A DNA stretch of 23,302 nt, from the NCBI GenBank assembly GCA_902780985.1, contig CACZHN010000008.1, forward strand, positions 1 through 23,302. The letters are read 5' to 3'. This DNA is from an uncultured Lachnospiraceae bacterium. Its GTDB lineage: Bacteria > Bacillota_A > Clostridia > Lachnospirales > Lachnospiraceae. Of the stretch, positions 7,002 to 15,347 are shown piece by piece (the stretch's first letter is position 1; each line of letters begins with the position of its first letter). The notes beneath the pieces are model-generated. The model searched no databases and was not told the origin of the DNA. It saw only the letters and a program-made list of their open reading frames with translations. The position numbers and the translations under genes are program-made.

Positions 7002-7949
7002 TTAAATGATCTGTATGCTTAATTCGCTGTCGTATACACCGTCTGCGATAAGCTGTCGGAAACTCTCCGTTACGGTTTCCTTATCTTCCTTATAGGTTAC
7101 TCCGAACCAGGCATCCTTGGTCTCAAGTACTTCAACCGAAACCTCGCCCTTCTGCAGAAGCTCGCCTACATATATAGGAAGAAGATACTCAGCCTTCTCC
7201 GGATTTGACGGAACCTTCTCTTCGAAGAAACTTACAAATCCCTTCTCAAGCAGCTCTACGAATTCCGGACTGAGTCCCCACATATTCATAGACACATAAG
7301 AATCCGGATCTATGACTCTGCCGTTTGCCTCGGCACCGATCTTGCCGTCGGCATCCACAGTCTTAATGATATCGTGAGTCTCATCGATATCCGTCAGCAT
7401 CATGTCGGAATCAACCTTGCAGATTCCTCTTGTTACAGAGCCGTTATCCGAAAGAGTATTCTTCAGTATAAATCCCGCAATGGAGAATTCATTTGGCTTA
7501 TGCTCCTTGATAAGCCAGTCATGCAGAAGCGCAAATGCACTCTTTCCGTAATAGTCATCGGCGTTGATGACGGCAAACGGCATATCTATGCAATCCTTTG
7601 CCGCAAGCACTGCCTGACCTGTTCCCCATGGCTTTGTACGTCCTTCCGGAACACTGAAGCCCTCAGGGATCTCGTCCATCGCCTGAAATGCATAGGCCAC
7701 CTCAACTTCTGCGGCTGTGCATAATTCTTCTACACGGTTACCAATTATATTCTTGAAATCTTCTTCTATATCATGTCTTATGATAAATACGATCTTGTCA
7801 AATCCGGCCTCGATAGCATCATGTATCGAGTAATCGATGATTATATGGCCGTAATCATCTACAGGCTCCAGCTGTTTGACTCCTCCGCCAAAGCGTGAAC
7901 CTATCCCCGCTGCCATAATGACTAACGCTGTCTTCTTTTTGTAATCCAT
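7002..7949 (-). CDS. Sugar-phosphate nucleotidyltransferase family protein
   Basis: This 315-residue enzyme of the NTP_transferase (GT-A-like) superfamily carries the nucleotide-binding signature ALVIMAAGIGSRFGGGVKQL at about residues 8-27. GTGQAVLAA follows near residue 110, and AVINADDYYGKSAF near 126-139 has the paired Asp that coordinates metal. It should activate a sugar or other phosphate with an NTP for a surface polymer or lipid. It does not have the GalU or RmlA signature, so the exact nucleotide sugar cannot be named. ATG at 7949 follows GAAGGGG. Its promoter is at 7983-8011 and it probably shares a transcript with the CapA-type gene, suggesting a joint role at the cell envelope. 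Confidence 0.8.
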   Translation of the reverse strand: MDYKKKTALVIMAAGIGSRFGGGVKQLEPVDDYGHIIIDYSIHDAIEAGFDKIVFIIRHDIEEDFKNIIGNRVEELCTAAEVEVAYAFQAMDEIPEGFSVPEGRTKPWGTGQAVLAAKDCIDMPFAVINADDYYGKSAFALLHDWLIKEHKPNEFSIAGFILKNTLSDNGSVTRGICKVDSDMMLTDIDETHDIIKTVDADGKIGAEANGRVIDPDSYVSMNMWGLSPEFVELLEKGFVSFFEEKVPSNPEKAEYLLPIYVGELLQKGEVSVEVLETKDAWFGVTYKEDKETVTESFRQLIADGVYDSELSIQII

Positions 7950-7982
7950 TTCAAATCCCCTTCACCACAAATTAATGCTAAC

Positions 7983-8011
7983 AGTATATGAGATTTCCTC
8001 CGAAAATTCAA
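7983..8011 (-). promoter_or_regulatory. Promoter of the nucleotidyltransferase-CapA operon
   Basis: On the minus strand: TTGAAT (8006-8011), exactly 17 bases, TATACT (7983-7988). It sits in the short gap after the upstream GGDEF gene. Confidence 0.7.
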
Positions 8012-8037
8012 CATTACTGTATTTCAAATTGCAAAAG

Positions 8038-9051
8038 CTACATTATAATCCTGTTCTTTCCGCTGTTCTTTCCTGTATAAAGGTTCTCGTCCGCTTCATT
8101 TACCCAGGCATCCGTCTTGACGCCTTCATGCCATGCGGCCACACCTATGGTTACCGTCACCTGTATCTTCTGACCTTCGTATATGAAGTCCTCTGCTTCA
8201 ACGCTGCTTCTGAGTTTTTCCATGTATACACGCATTTCACCTTCGGTGGAAATGGACTTCGTGAGGATCAGGAATTCCTCGCCGCCCCATCTGGAAACCA
8301 CCGACTTGGTACAGAGCTTCGTCATTAGAGCCGCCAGATTGCGGAGCACCATGTCGCCGGCATTGTGGCCGTAAATATCATTTATCTTTTTGAAATTATC
8401 GATATCGATCATGGAAACATAGCTTCCCGCCGTCTCCGCCTCTTCCAGACGGGTTATCATATAGTGACGGTTGTAAAGCTTCGTAAGATTATCCCTGTGA
8501 GCCAGATCCTTCAGGCTCTCCTCGGAGCTGATGGCGGCCTTGATGAGCACACGGGTATAAAAGATAAGAAAACTGAAAACGATGATGGAATTGACCACCC
8601 AGAAACCTCTTGCGACTCTCGGATCCGGCTCATAGATCGGACCATAGATGGACGGGCTGAGGGTGCTGACAAGGTAGCAGCCCACGATGAACAGGCTTAA
8701 CCTGACGGACCTGATCGCATTTCTGTGGATCTTATATGCCATATATTCGGTATAGAAAACGATAGGGATCATGGACATGCAGTAAAGATGGAAGCCGTAA
8801 TCGTATCCCAGACACACGGTACAGAATCCCATATAGACGGTAATCCAGACATATACCATGATGACGTACGCAAAGAGTTTATCCTTATAAATAAGAATAT
8901 ATCCTATTATATATACGAAGAACGTCGGTATGCTGAAGTACACGAGAAATTTCGCATGAGCAAACATAAAGAAGGCCATAAGTCCGAATACCATCAGAAG
9001 AATAGCCGTATTCACCATATATGTTAATCTTTTGACAGACGATGCATCCAT
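8038..9051 (-). CDS. Membrane-bound GGDEF diguanylate cyclase
   Basis: This 337-residue protein has about five to six hydrophobic segments in residues 10-180 and a short linker, followed by a GGDEF domain. DNLTKLYNRHYM starts the domain, IDIDNFKKINDIYGHNAGD binds nucleotide and metal, and the active site is RWGGEEF (GGEEF at 256-260), a functional variant of GGDEF. The RxxD inhibitory site normally found five residues upstream is absent (CTKS there). The product should be cyclic di-GMP, without classic product inhibition. The frame can be extended to a GTG at 9069, but the ATG at 9051 is preferred because AAAGGTG is placed 4-5 bases before it and the GTG lacks a good site. An extended -10 promoter lies at 9097-9105. 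Confidence 0.88.
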   Translation of the reverse strand: MDASSVKRLTYMVNTAILLMVFGLMAFFMFAHAKFLVYFSIPTFFVYIIGYILIYKDKLFAYVIMVYVWITVYMGFCTVCLGYDYGFHLYCMSMIPIVFYTEYMAYKIHRNAIRSVRLSLFIVGCYLVSTLSPSIYGPIYEPDPRVARGFWVVNSIIVFSFLIFYTRVLIKAAISSEESLKDLAHRDNLTKLYNRHYMITRLEEAETAGSYVSMIDIDNFKKINDIYGHNAGDMVLRNLAALMTKLCTKSVVSRWGGEEFLILTKSISTEGEMRVYMEKLRSSVEAEDFIYEGQKIQVTVTIGVAAWHEGVKTDAWVNEADENLYTGKNSGKNRIIM

Positions 9052-9096
9052 AAGGTCACCTTTCAACACAAAACATTAACGCTGGTTACATATCTG

Positions 9097-9105
9097 ATTA
9101 TACCA
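9097..9105 (-). promoter_or_regulatory. Extended -10 promoter of the first GGDEF gene
   Basis: TGGTATAAT on the minus strand, about 46 bases upstream of the ATG, is a perfect -10 with TGn. No strong -35 lies at 16-18 bases. Confidence 0.6.
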
Positions 9106-9181
9106 AACTTTACGAAAAAGTGTACAAATAACTACATTAATCCAATCATAAGAATTATTCTCTTTAATCTCAAAAAATTCG

Positions 9182-9190
9182 TGTTAAAAT
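9182..9190 (+). promoter_or_regulatory. Extended -10 promoter of the VTT/DedA-type gene
   Basis: TGTTAAAAT on the plus strand, 62 bases upstream of the ATG, gives a good -10 preceded by TGn. The candidate -35 (CTTTAA at 17 bases) is weak. The 9052-9252 gap thus holds two divergent promoters, and I see nothing else in it. Confidence 0.5.
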
Positions 9191-9252
9191 AATTCAAGAT
9201 TTGTAACCTACTGAACAGTTATCTAGATTTTACAGTTCACGGAGTGTGACTT

Positions 9253-9855
9253 ATGTTACATGAAATATGGAAAAGTTTAACATCTCTGGAATTCTGGATG
9301 GACCTCCTCAACAGCTTTAAGCATCTGGGTCCGCTGGCGCCCATACTGCTGACGGCGCTGGAATCCTTCATCCCGCCGCTGCCCCTGGTAGCCATTGTCC
9401 TGGTAAATGTAGCGGCCCACGGAGTATTTCTCGGATTCCTCTACAGCTGGATCGGCACCTGCATCGGCTGCACCGTAGTCTTTCTGGTCTTCAGGCATTT
9501 GTTCAGAGACAGATTCCTGAGATTCTCGGACAGACATCCGAAGGTCCTGAAAGCCCGTAAATGGGTAGAGCAGACAAACACCGCAACCCTCTTTATGCTG
9601 GTACTGTTCCCCTTCACACCGTCGGCTTTCGTAAACTTCGCCTTCGGCGTATCGGAATTCTCCAGAAGAAAATACCTTCTTACTATATACTGTTCAAAAC
9701 TGATCATGATAAGCCTTCTGGCGGCTGTAGGCCAGAGCGCTGTAAGTGCCATAAAGAACCCTTGGTTCATCCTTGTATCCATCGGAATCCTTGTAGTAAC
9801 CTACTTCTTATCCAAGTGGGTTACGAAAAAAGTGAAACTTGGGGACGGGGGTTGA
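9253..9855 (+). CDS. VTT/DedA (TVP38/TMEM64-like) membrane protein
   Basis: This 200-residue polytopic protein belongs to the SNARE-associated/VTT superfamily, whose members act as lipid or undecaprenyl-phosphate translocases or affect membrane homeostasis. ESFIPPLPLVAIVLVN at about 37-52 gives the Glu-rich re-entrant helix. A second membrane segment with LFPFTPSAFVNFAFG at about 117-131 gives the paired Pro-containing re-entrant motif. A last hydrophobic helix at about 170-188 precedes a basic tail. GGAG stands 9 bases before the ATG. The final codons (Gly-Asp-Gly-Gly and the stop) lie within the left arm of the inverted repeat at 9834-9948, so the C-terminus is partly written by that element. 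Substrate unknown. Confidence 0.82.
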   Translation: MLHEIWKSLTSLEFWMDLLNSFKHLGPLAPILLTALESFIPPLPLVAIVLVNVAAHGVFLGFLYSWIGTCIGCTVVFLVFRHLFRDRFLRFSDRHPKVLKARKWVEQTNTATLFMLVLFPFTPSAFVNFAFGVSEFSRRKYLLTIYCSKLIMISLLAAVGQSAVSAIKNPWFILVSIGILVVTYFLSKWVTKKVKLGDGG

Positions 9856-9948
9856 GTAGTCAAAATGGGAATGGGGGGACACTCCTTTAACAACTAAAGG
9901 AGTGTCCCCCCATTCCCATTTTGACTACTCAACCCCCGTCCCCGTTTC
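9834..9948. repeat. Long near-perfect inverted repeat (49-bp perfect arms, 5-base loop)
   Basis: The left arm (9841-9889) and right arm (9895-9943) are exact reverse complements over 49 bases, around the loop ACAAC. Beyond a 2-base bulge, GAAAC (9834-9838) and GTTTC (9944-9948) add five more pairs. The arms open GGGGACGGGGGTTGAG and contain AATGGGGGGACACTCC next to the loop. The DedA-type gene stops inside the left arm, and the convergent histidine kinase stops one base outside the right end. No U-run follows on either strand. The G-rich GGGGAC/GTCCCC ends recall REP/RAYT-type and MITE-like palindromes of bacteria, but no transposase is in the window. It may also act as a two-way transcription barrier. 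Confidence 0.95.
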
Positions 9949-11220
9949 TCACCTTACATACGTGATCATAAATACAGAGCCTTCGCCCTGCTTGGAGTCG
10001 ACGGTTATATATCCTTTGCCGGCTTCGATTATGGATTTTGAAAGGGAAAGTCCGATGCCTACGCTGTCCGGACCGGAATTTTCCGCTTTGTAAAATCTTT
10101 CGAAGATGTGTTTTAAGTCTTTTTCCGATATGCCTTCCCCTTCGTCTCTGATGATAATTCTGTTGAATACATTCGTAGGTTCCAGGGATACATGTACCGT
10201 TGAGCCTTCCGGACTGTGTTCGATACAGTTCTTGATTATGTTGGTCACGGCCTCCAGCTGCCAGTTGTAATCGCCCTTGATGACCGATTCCCTGCCGGCT
10301 TTTTCGGCGTCACCACCCTTTTCAATGGGTTCCAGGCTGACATTCACATTCTTTAAGTCCATGATGACCGCCAGCTTTTCTATCGAGTCTTTTACCAGTT
10401 CTTCCAGATTTACATCCTCTTTCTTAAGCTTTACGGTTCCCGCATCGATACGGGCCAGCTTAAGCAGTGAGATTACCAGGCTCTGGATCCATTCCATCTG
10501 TCTGCTTATGGATTCCAGGAAGTCCTTTCTCACAGGTGCCGGCATATCGTCGTCTTCTATTATGTTGTCCAGCATGATCCTGATGGAAGTAAGCGGGGTC
10601 TTGAGCTGATGGGAAATGTCTTCCAAAGAACGGGTCAGGGCTGCATTTTCCTTTTTGGACAGTTCCGAGGTCTCTCTGAGACTTACCGTGGTCTTATATA
10701 TCTCGTTTCTGAGAAGCGACAGTTCGTCTTCGGAATTCTCCTTAAGCTGAAGATCGTAGATACGATTGGTCAGCTTGTTCAGGTATGTGGTCAGTTCCTC
10801 AATATCCTTTCGGCGTTTCGCTCCCACCACCATATCGTACAGGCCTATCATGGCTCCCGTAAAGATCACTATGAGAGCTCCGAAAAGTCCTGCTGTCTTA
10901 AGATTTTTCTTCTGGGCATTCGACAGGAAACCGCCCTCATAACCGTACTTATCAAGTATGTTTTTTCCCAGTCTCCTAACCTCATCATCAGTGAGTTCTT
11001 CCGTTCCCCTCCCCCATTCCTTGAGGCTGTGAACTATTTCCTCTTCACTTACATTCGGATATTTCTCTCTTATGATCCCCACGATGCCGTAAAGCTGCTC
11101 CACCTCTGCATCCGCTTCACGTTTTCCGAGAGAATATGCATTTATAAATATCAGAATCACCGCCAGCGCCGTTATCACCGCGACGGGCAGCAGATATCTG
11201 ATCAAGTTACGTTTCATCAT
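9949..11220 (-). CDS. Sensor histidine kinase with an extracellular sensor loop
   Basis: This 423-residue membrane kinase has TM1 at about 9-29, an external region of about 80 residues (30-108), TM2 at about 109-131 and a cytoplasmic linker rich in charged helix. The phosphoacceptor is His204 (EDISHQLKTPLTS). The catalytic domain has the N box (NIIKNCIEH, about 327-335), G1 (DEGEGIS, 359-365), F box (IFERFY, 372-377) and G2 (GIGLSLSK, 388-395). Its start overlaps the response-regulator stop by 4 bases. The large sensor loop differs from the minimal loop of BceS-type intramembrane sensors. It should phosphorylate the adjacent regulator in response to an unknown envelope signal. Its stop codon abuts the inverted repeat at 9834-9948. 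Confidence 0.92.
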   Translation of the reverse strand: MMKRNLIRYLLPVAVITALAVILIFINAYSLGKREADAEVEQLYGIVGIIREKYPNVSEEEIVHSLKEWGRGTEELTDDEVRRLGKNILDKYGYEGGFLSNAQKKNLKTAGLFGALIVIFTGAMIGLYDMVVGAKRRKDIEELTTYLNKLTNRIYDLQLKENSEDELSLLRNEIYKTTVSLRETSELSKKENAALTRSLEDISHQLKTPLTSIRIMLDNIIEDDDMPAPVRKDFLESISRQMEWIQSLVISLLKLARIDAGTVKLKKEDVNLEELVKDSIEKLAVIMDLKNVNVSLEPIEKGGDAEKAGRESVIKGDYNWQLEAVTNIIKNCIEHSPEGSTVHVSLEPTNVFNRIIIRDEGEGISEKDLKHIFERFYKAENSGPDSVGIGLSLSKSIIEAGKGYITVDSKQGEGSVFMITYVR

Positions 11221-11891
11221 TCTTCAACCCTGTATCCTATTCCCTTTACGGTCTTTACCACATCCGCATCGCCGAGTCTCGTTCTGATACGCTTGATATA
11301 AACCGTAAGAGTGTTGTCGTTTACGTAGTTACCTGCCATATCCCAGATCTTACTTAGCATCATCTCTCTGGTCACCGTCTTTCCCGCATTTCTGAACAAC
11401 AAAAGAAGGATCTTATATTCCAGCGCCGTAAAATCGGCTTCTTTGCCGTCTATAAGAACCTTGTCACTGTCGGGATCGATGGTCACACGTCCTACCGTTA
11501 TCCTGTCTCTTGTGTTGCCGCTCCGTCTCAGCACCGCATTTATACGGGATATAAGCTCCCTGTTTCTGAAAGGCTTTATGATGTAGTCATCCGCTCCCAG
11601 ATCGAATCCGTGGACCACATCCTTCTCCTCATCCTTTGCGGTAAGGAAGATCACCGGCGTACCGATGTCTTCCTTGATCTCTGTGCAAAGTCTGAAGCCG
11701 TCGCCGTCAGGCAGCGTTACATCCAGTACCGCTATATCGAAGTCGGCGGCTCCGTCAACTCCGAATATCCTGGCCTGAGCCTCGCGGTAATTTTTCGCGG
11801 AAACAACCTCAAATCCCTCCGTCTCGAGAGTATAGGTGAGTCCCTTTAAAATCATCTCGTTGTCTTCTACTAATAAGACCTTAATTTTCAT
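11217..11891 (-). CDS. OmpR-family response regulator
   Basis: This 224-residue two-domain regulator has a receiver with acidic pocket Glu9-Asp10, phosphoacceptor Asp57 (IAVLDVTLPDGDGF), Thr84 and Lys106 (YIIKPF). From about 128 to 224 there is a winged-helix DNA-binding domain with LEYKILLLLFRNAGKTVTRE and the ending VKTVKGIGYRVEE. It follows the permease gene with a 13-base gap and precedes the kinase with a 4-base overlap, so ABC transporter and two-component genes form one unit. A likely DNA target is the triple AAAGTGACT repeat at 15348-15377, just upstream of the operon. An AAGGAT site precedes the ATG at 11891. Confidence 0.93.
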   Translation of the reverse strand: MKIKVLLVEDNEMILKGLTYTLETEGFEVVSAKNYREAQARIFGVDGAADFDIAVLDVTLPDGDGFRLCTEIKEDIGTPVIFLTAKDEEKDVVHGFDLGADDYIIKPFRNRELISRINAVLRRSGNTRDRITVGRVTIDPDSDKVLIDGKEADFTALEYKILLLLFRNAGKTVTREMMLSKIWDMAGNYVNDNTLTVYIKRIRTRLGDADVVKTVKGIGYRVEE

Positions 11892-11904
11892 ATAACTATC
11901 CTTA

Positions 11905-14562
11905 TCAATATGTCTGTTTTCTTATGGTATCGATTATGTTCTGCTTGTTAATCTTACCAATAGAGAACTTCATTGTAAAGCCTACTATCACAGCTACAAA
12001 TGCTATCGAAATGATGATAGGTATGATCGGAAGAGAATAACCGAAATCAAATGCCGATCTAAGTGAAGTGTATATAAGTCTTGAGAGTACAAGTCCTATC
12101 GGAACACCGAATAAAAGCGACTTTGCCCCGTACATTATGCTTTCCATTCTTATCATATGGTCAAACTCCTTTTTAGTCATTCCTATGGATCTCAGCATAG
12201 CGAACTCGCGGCTTCTGAGATTCATGTTTGTTGTTATTGTGTTGAATACATTTGTTACACCGATAAGAGTGATAACCGTTATGAATCCGTAAAGGAAGAT
12301 CTCCACAAGTGTCAGAAGGTTTTTGCCCGCCTTAAGCTGCTCTGCCTCATTTTCCACCATCACACCCGCATAATCCGAATTTTTCTTAAGAATATTGTTT
12401 ACATCCCTGTCAACCTTGTTCGGATTTTCGGTCGTAATATACATTCTTGATGAATAGCGCTCTGCTTCACAGTTTTTAAAGTATTCCGAACTTACTATGA
12501 GAAATCCTCCGTCGCTGTAAGCCCCTCTGAATCCTATCGGTCTCTCATCCGTTATCTTTGTTATCTCTACACTGTAATGATCAACCTCCGATTTCGTCTG
12601 TCCGTTCTCGTCTGTCTCGCCCATAAAAATCGCAAGATCCAGCTTATCCCCTTCTTTAACCGTATATACTCTGTCAAATCTTCTGTCGTTGCCATCGTTG
12701 CTTAAACAGCAGTCATCTTCCAGAATGGCTACCTTGTCGTAATCCTCGGCTTTAACACCGCACTCCTTGGCAAATGTCTCAAACTCCGCCGAAGACATCT
12801 CTACTATCATGAGTCCCGACTGCATTTCCCCATTCTGAGTCTCTATTCCTCCATTGCCTCCGGCAATGTATTTCTTCAGATCATCGGTTCCGTACTTCTC
12901 CTGATCTATCGCCGCTACCATATAGGTCTCACAGTAACAGATGTCGACTTCCTCCAGCATTTTGACCTCGTTGTACAGGTTTCGTACACCTTCCAAAGTC
13001 GCCGAGCCACAGTATATCTCTACATCGTATCCCACATCTTTATACTGAAGCACCACAAGTTTTTTTGCCTGACTGAGAAATGTAGAAAGGCTTATAAATA
13101 CGGCAACGGCAAGCACCAGAGATATGACCGTGGTTCTGTACTGTCTTCTGTTTCTCTTCAGATTCTTTGCTGATATAACTCCTCCTATTCCGAAAAGCTT
13201 TCTTATAAGCTTGCCTGTTTTAAGCTTCTTTCCGTTAAGTTTTACTTCACTGTTTCCTCTGATAGCCTCTATCGGAGACATCTTCATGGCTCTGTGAGCC
13301 GGAATCACACATGAGAGATATGAAGTAAGTGCCGCGAAAAGTATCGATACCAGGAATATTCCTATCGGCATATAGAAATCTATATCCATTCCCAATGCTC
13401 TGCCCAGAAGGATTGTCATGACAACACAGAGTATAGCCACAACCACCGTTCCCAGGATAATACCCAGGACGATACCGATTCCTCCTATAAATGCTCCCTC
13501 TCTGAGGACCGTCTTCTTGATCTGCTTCTTTGTAGCACCGATTGACGCCAGCATTCCGTACTGAATCTTCTTCTCCGAAACGGATATACTGAAGCTGTTT
13601 CCGATAACGAATGCGCTTGTTCCTACAATGATAAATATTACGACACCCGCCATAAGGTATAATGCGAAAAGTATGTTGTCGCCCACGCCGCCGTAAAGCT
13701 TTACAAGTTCGTTTACGTTGCAGCCGCCGGTATACCGGGATGATTCATAAAGTGCACTCTGAATATCGCTTGCATAGGTTTCCGCTTTTTTCGGAGAATC
13801 AAAGGTCATGAATGCATTTACCTCTTTGGCAGCCGATATATCCGTAAGCTTTGTTATGACCGAAAATCCCGGACACATGAAACATTCCACATTATCCGAA
13901 GGTCTTTCTATGATTCCAACAACCGTATATGTTTTTTCGGAAGTTATCTCGAGATGCTCTGCTTCTGCCACGAGGCCCTCTCTCTTAGGACCTCCGTCCA
14001 TCTCCATTTCCTTTATCTTCTCTTCGGCATCCGACTCTGTAACGTATATGCTGTTCTTTTCCAAAGGTTCGCCGTTCCAGATTCTGGTTCCCAGCTGAAG
14101 ATTAAGAGTATCTCCTACATTTATCCTTACATTTCCCAATGAGTAAGTATTTTCCGATACAACGATCTCGCTGTCATTTTCAGGAAGTCTTCCTTCTTTT
14201 ACCTTTAACGCAACATCACTGAGTGCCGTTTCGTCAAAGCCCATCACCTTCAGGTACGGTTTATACTCATATCCGCTTCCTTCCAGAACCGCATAACCCA
14301 GATCTTCCGTCAGGCCGACTCTTTCCACATGAACGTTATCTCTTACGATTCCGATTTCCTCCGCCGGAACATCTTCCAGTTCGACATGATAAGAACCTTC
14401 CTCCATTGTGTAGTACTTGACCAGCGAACCGAACAGAGTTGTCGTCATACCGGCAACCGCTGTGATAAGTGCTGTTGACAGGACTACCGCTATTATGGTC
14501 ACTATGGTCCTTCTTTTATTCTCTTTAAGATTCTTTGCAGTAAATCTGCTGATTACATCCAT
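11905..14562 (-). CDS. ABC transporter permease, FtsX/MacB type, 885 residues
   Basis: TM1 lies at about 18-40, followed by a large external domain (about 45-295). TM2-TM4 lie at about 296-320, 355-388 and 398-420, and TM5 at 477-497. A second external domain spans about 500-745, and TM6-TM8 lie at about 750-775, 808-830 and 845-865. The two halves each carry an FtsX core motif: YGMLASIGATKKQI (335-348) and FAMLRSIGMTKKEF (787-800). This is a duplicated 2 x 4-TM architecture with two external domains, unlike BceB, which has 10 TM and one loop between TM7 and TM8. Several Cys lie in the external domains, including adjacent Cys618-Cys619. It should work with the ATPase encoded just upstream, either in export or as a mechanotransmission complex. 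AAAGGAT precedes the ATG. Confidence 0.88.
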   Translation of the reverse strand: MDVISRFTAKNLKENKRRTIVTIIAVVLSTALITAVAGMTTTLFGSLVKYYTMEEGSYHVELEDVPAEEIGIVRDNVHVERVGLTEDLGYAVLEGSGYEYKPYLKVMGFDETALSDVALKVKEGRLPENDSEIVVSENTYSLGNVRINVGDTLNLQLGTRIWNGEPLEKNSIYVTESDAEEKIKEMEMDGGPKREGLVAEAEHLEITSEKTYTVVGIIERPSDNVECFMCPGFSVITKLTDISAAKEVNAFMTFDSPKKAETYASDIQSALYESSRYTGGCNVNELVKLYGGVGDNILFALYLMAGVVIFIIVGTSAFVIGNSFSISVSEKKIQYGMLASIGATKKQIKKTVLREGAFIGGIGIVLGIILGTVVVAILCVVMTILLGRALGMDIDFYMPIGIFLVSILFAALTSYLSCVIPAHRAMKMSPIEAIRGNSEVKLNGKKLKTGKLIRKLFGIGGVISAKNLKRNRRQYRTTVISLVLAVAVFISLSTFLSQAKKLVVLQYKDVGYDVEIYCGSATLEGVRNLYNEVKMLEEVDICYCETYMVAAIDQEKYGTDDLKKYIAGGNGGIETQNGEMQSGLMIVEMSSAEFETFAKECGVKAEDYDKVAILEDDCCLSNDGNDRRFDRVYTVKEGDKLDLAIFMGETDENGQTKSEVDHYSVEITKITDERPIGFRGAYSDGGFLIVSSEYFKNCEAERYSSRMYITTENPNKVDRDVNNILKKNSDYAGVMVENEAEQLKAGKNLLTLVEIFLYGFITVITLIGVTNVFNTITTNMNLRSREFAMLRSIGMTKKEFDHMIRMESIMYGAKSLLFGVPIGLVLSRLIYTSLRSAFDFGYSLPIIPIIISIAFVAVIVGFTMKFSIGKINKQNIIDTIRKQTY

Positions 14563-14610
14563 TTTTCTATCCTTTCGTTCTGTCCCATACTACTGTCGCA
14601 TATCACGGAT

Positions 14611-15282
14611 TTACTTATCACTGACGATCTTTCCGTCCTGTATGGTGATAACTCTGTCTGCCTGCTTTGCTATCTCCAGGTCATGAGTAATGATGATGAT
14701 CGTCTGTCCGTTCTTCTTGTTTGCTATCTTAAGGAGCTCTATTATCTCATCACCGGTCTTCTTATCCAGATTACCTGTAAGCTCATCGGCAAGGATGATG
14801 GCCGGATTGTTGATGATGGCTCTTCCGATGGCAACTCTCTGCTGCTGTCCTCCGGACATCTGATTCGGAAGATGATCCTCGCGGCCCTCAAGCCCCAGCA
14901 TCCTGATTATCTCCTTAACTCTTTCCTTATCTATCTTCTGTCCGTCCAGGTCACTCGGAAGTGTGATATTTTCTTCCGCTGTAAGTACCGGGAGGAGATT
15001 GTAGAACTGATAGATAAGTCCGATCTGTCTGCGTCGGAATATCGCCAGGCTTTCGTCACTCATTTCATATATATCTTCTCCGTCTATATAGACCTTTCCG
15101 CTGGTTGGTCGGTCAACGCCGCCGATAAGATGCAGCAGCGTTGACTTTCCGCTTCCGCTGGCTCCGATTATTGCCAGGTATTCCCCCTTCTCTACGGAAA
15201 ATGATATGTTATCAACTGCCTTCACCATGTTCTCTCCGGAACCGTAGGTCTTAGTTAAATTCTCAACTCTTAAAATCTCCAT
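14611..15282 (-). CDS. ABC transporter ATPase, MacB/LolD type
   Basis: This 223-residue ATPase has Walker A GASGSGKS (40-47), Q-loop Gln92 (LIYQFYNLLP), signature MSGGQQQRV (142-150), Walker B IILADE (162-167) and H-loop His200 (ITHDLE). The usual DEPTGNLD is DELTGNLD here, a conservative variant outside the catalytic Asp/Glu pair. It is the first gene of the ATPase-permease-regulator-kinase operon. ATG at 15282 follows GAAAGGA. It supplies energy to the FtsX-type permease. The family includes macrolide, bacteriocin and lipoprotein extrusion systems as well as peptide-antibiotic resistance and sensing modules. Confidence 0.93.
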   Translation of the reverse strand: MEILRVENLTKTYGSGENMVKAVDNISFSVEKGEYLAIIGASGSGKSTLLHLIGGVDRPTSGKVYIDGEDIYEMSDESLAIFRRRQIGLIYQFYNLLPVLTAEENITLPSDLDGQKIDKERVKEIIRMLGLEGREDHLPNQMSGGQQQRVAIGRAIINNPAIILADELTGNLDKKTGDEIIELLKIANKKNGQTIIIITHDLEIAKQADRVITIQDGKIVSDK

Positions 15283-15334
15283 AATGCCATCCTTTCAAAA
15301 TGTCGTAGTAAGTCATGATTTATCTTTTGTGCGT

Positions 15335-15340
15335 AGTATA
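15335..15340 (-). promoter_or_regulatory. Probable -10 element of the ABC/two-component operon
   Basis: TATACT on the minus strand, about 52 bases upstream of the ATPase start. The position of a -35 at 17 bases reads ACTTTT, a poor match, and this lies inside the direct repeats. A regulated promoter is therefore likely. Confidence 0.5.
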
Positions 15341-15347
15341 TTATCTT

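Noticed and set aside
9052..9069. GTG start at 9069 for the first GGDEF protein
   Set aside because: AAAGGTG lies inside that extension and directly before the ATG at 9051, which is the better start.
9949..15282. Assignment as BceAB-BceRS bacitracin-type module
   Set aside because: The permease topology (two 4-TM halves with two external domains) and the kinase's large external region do not match the Bce type.
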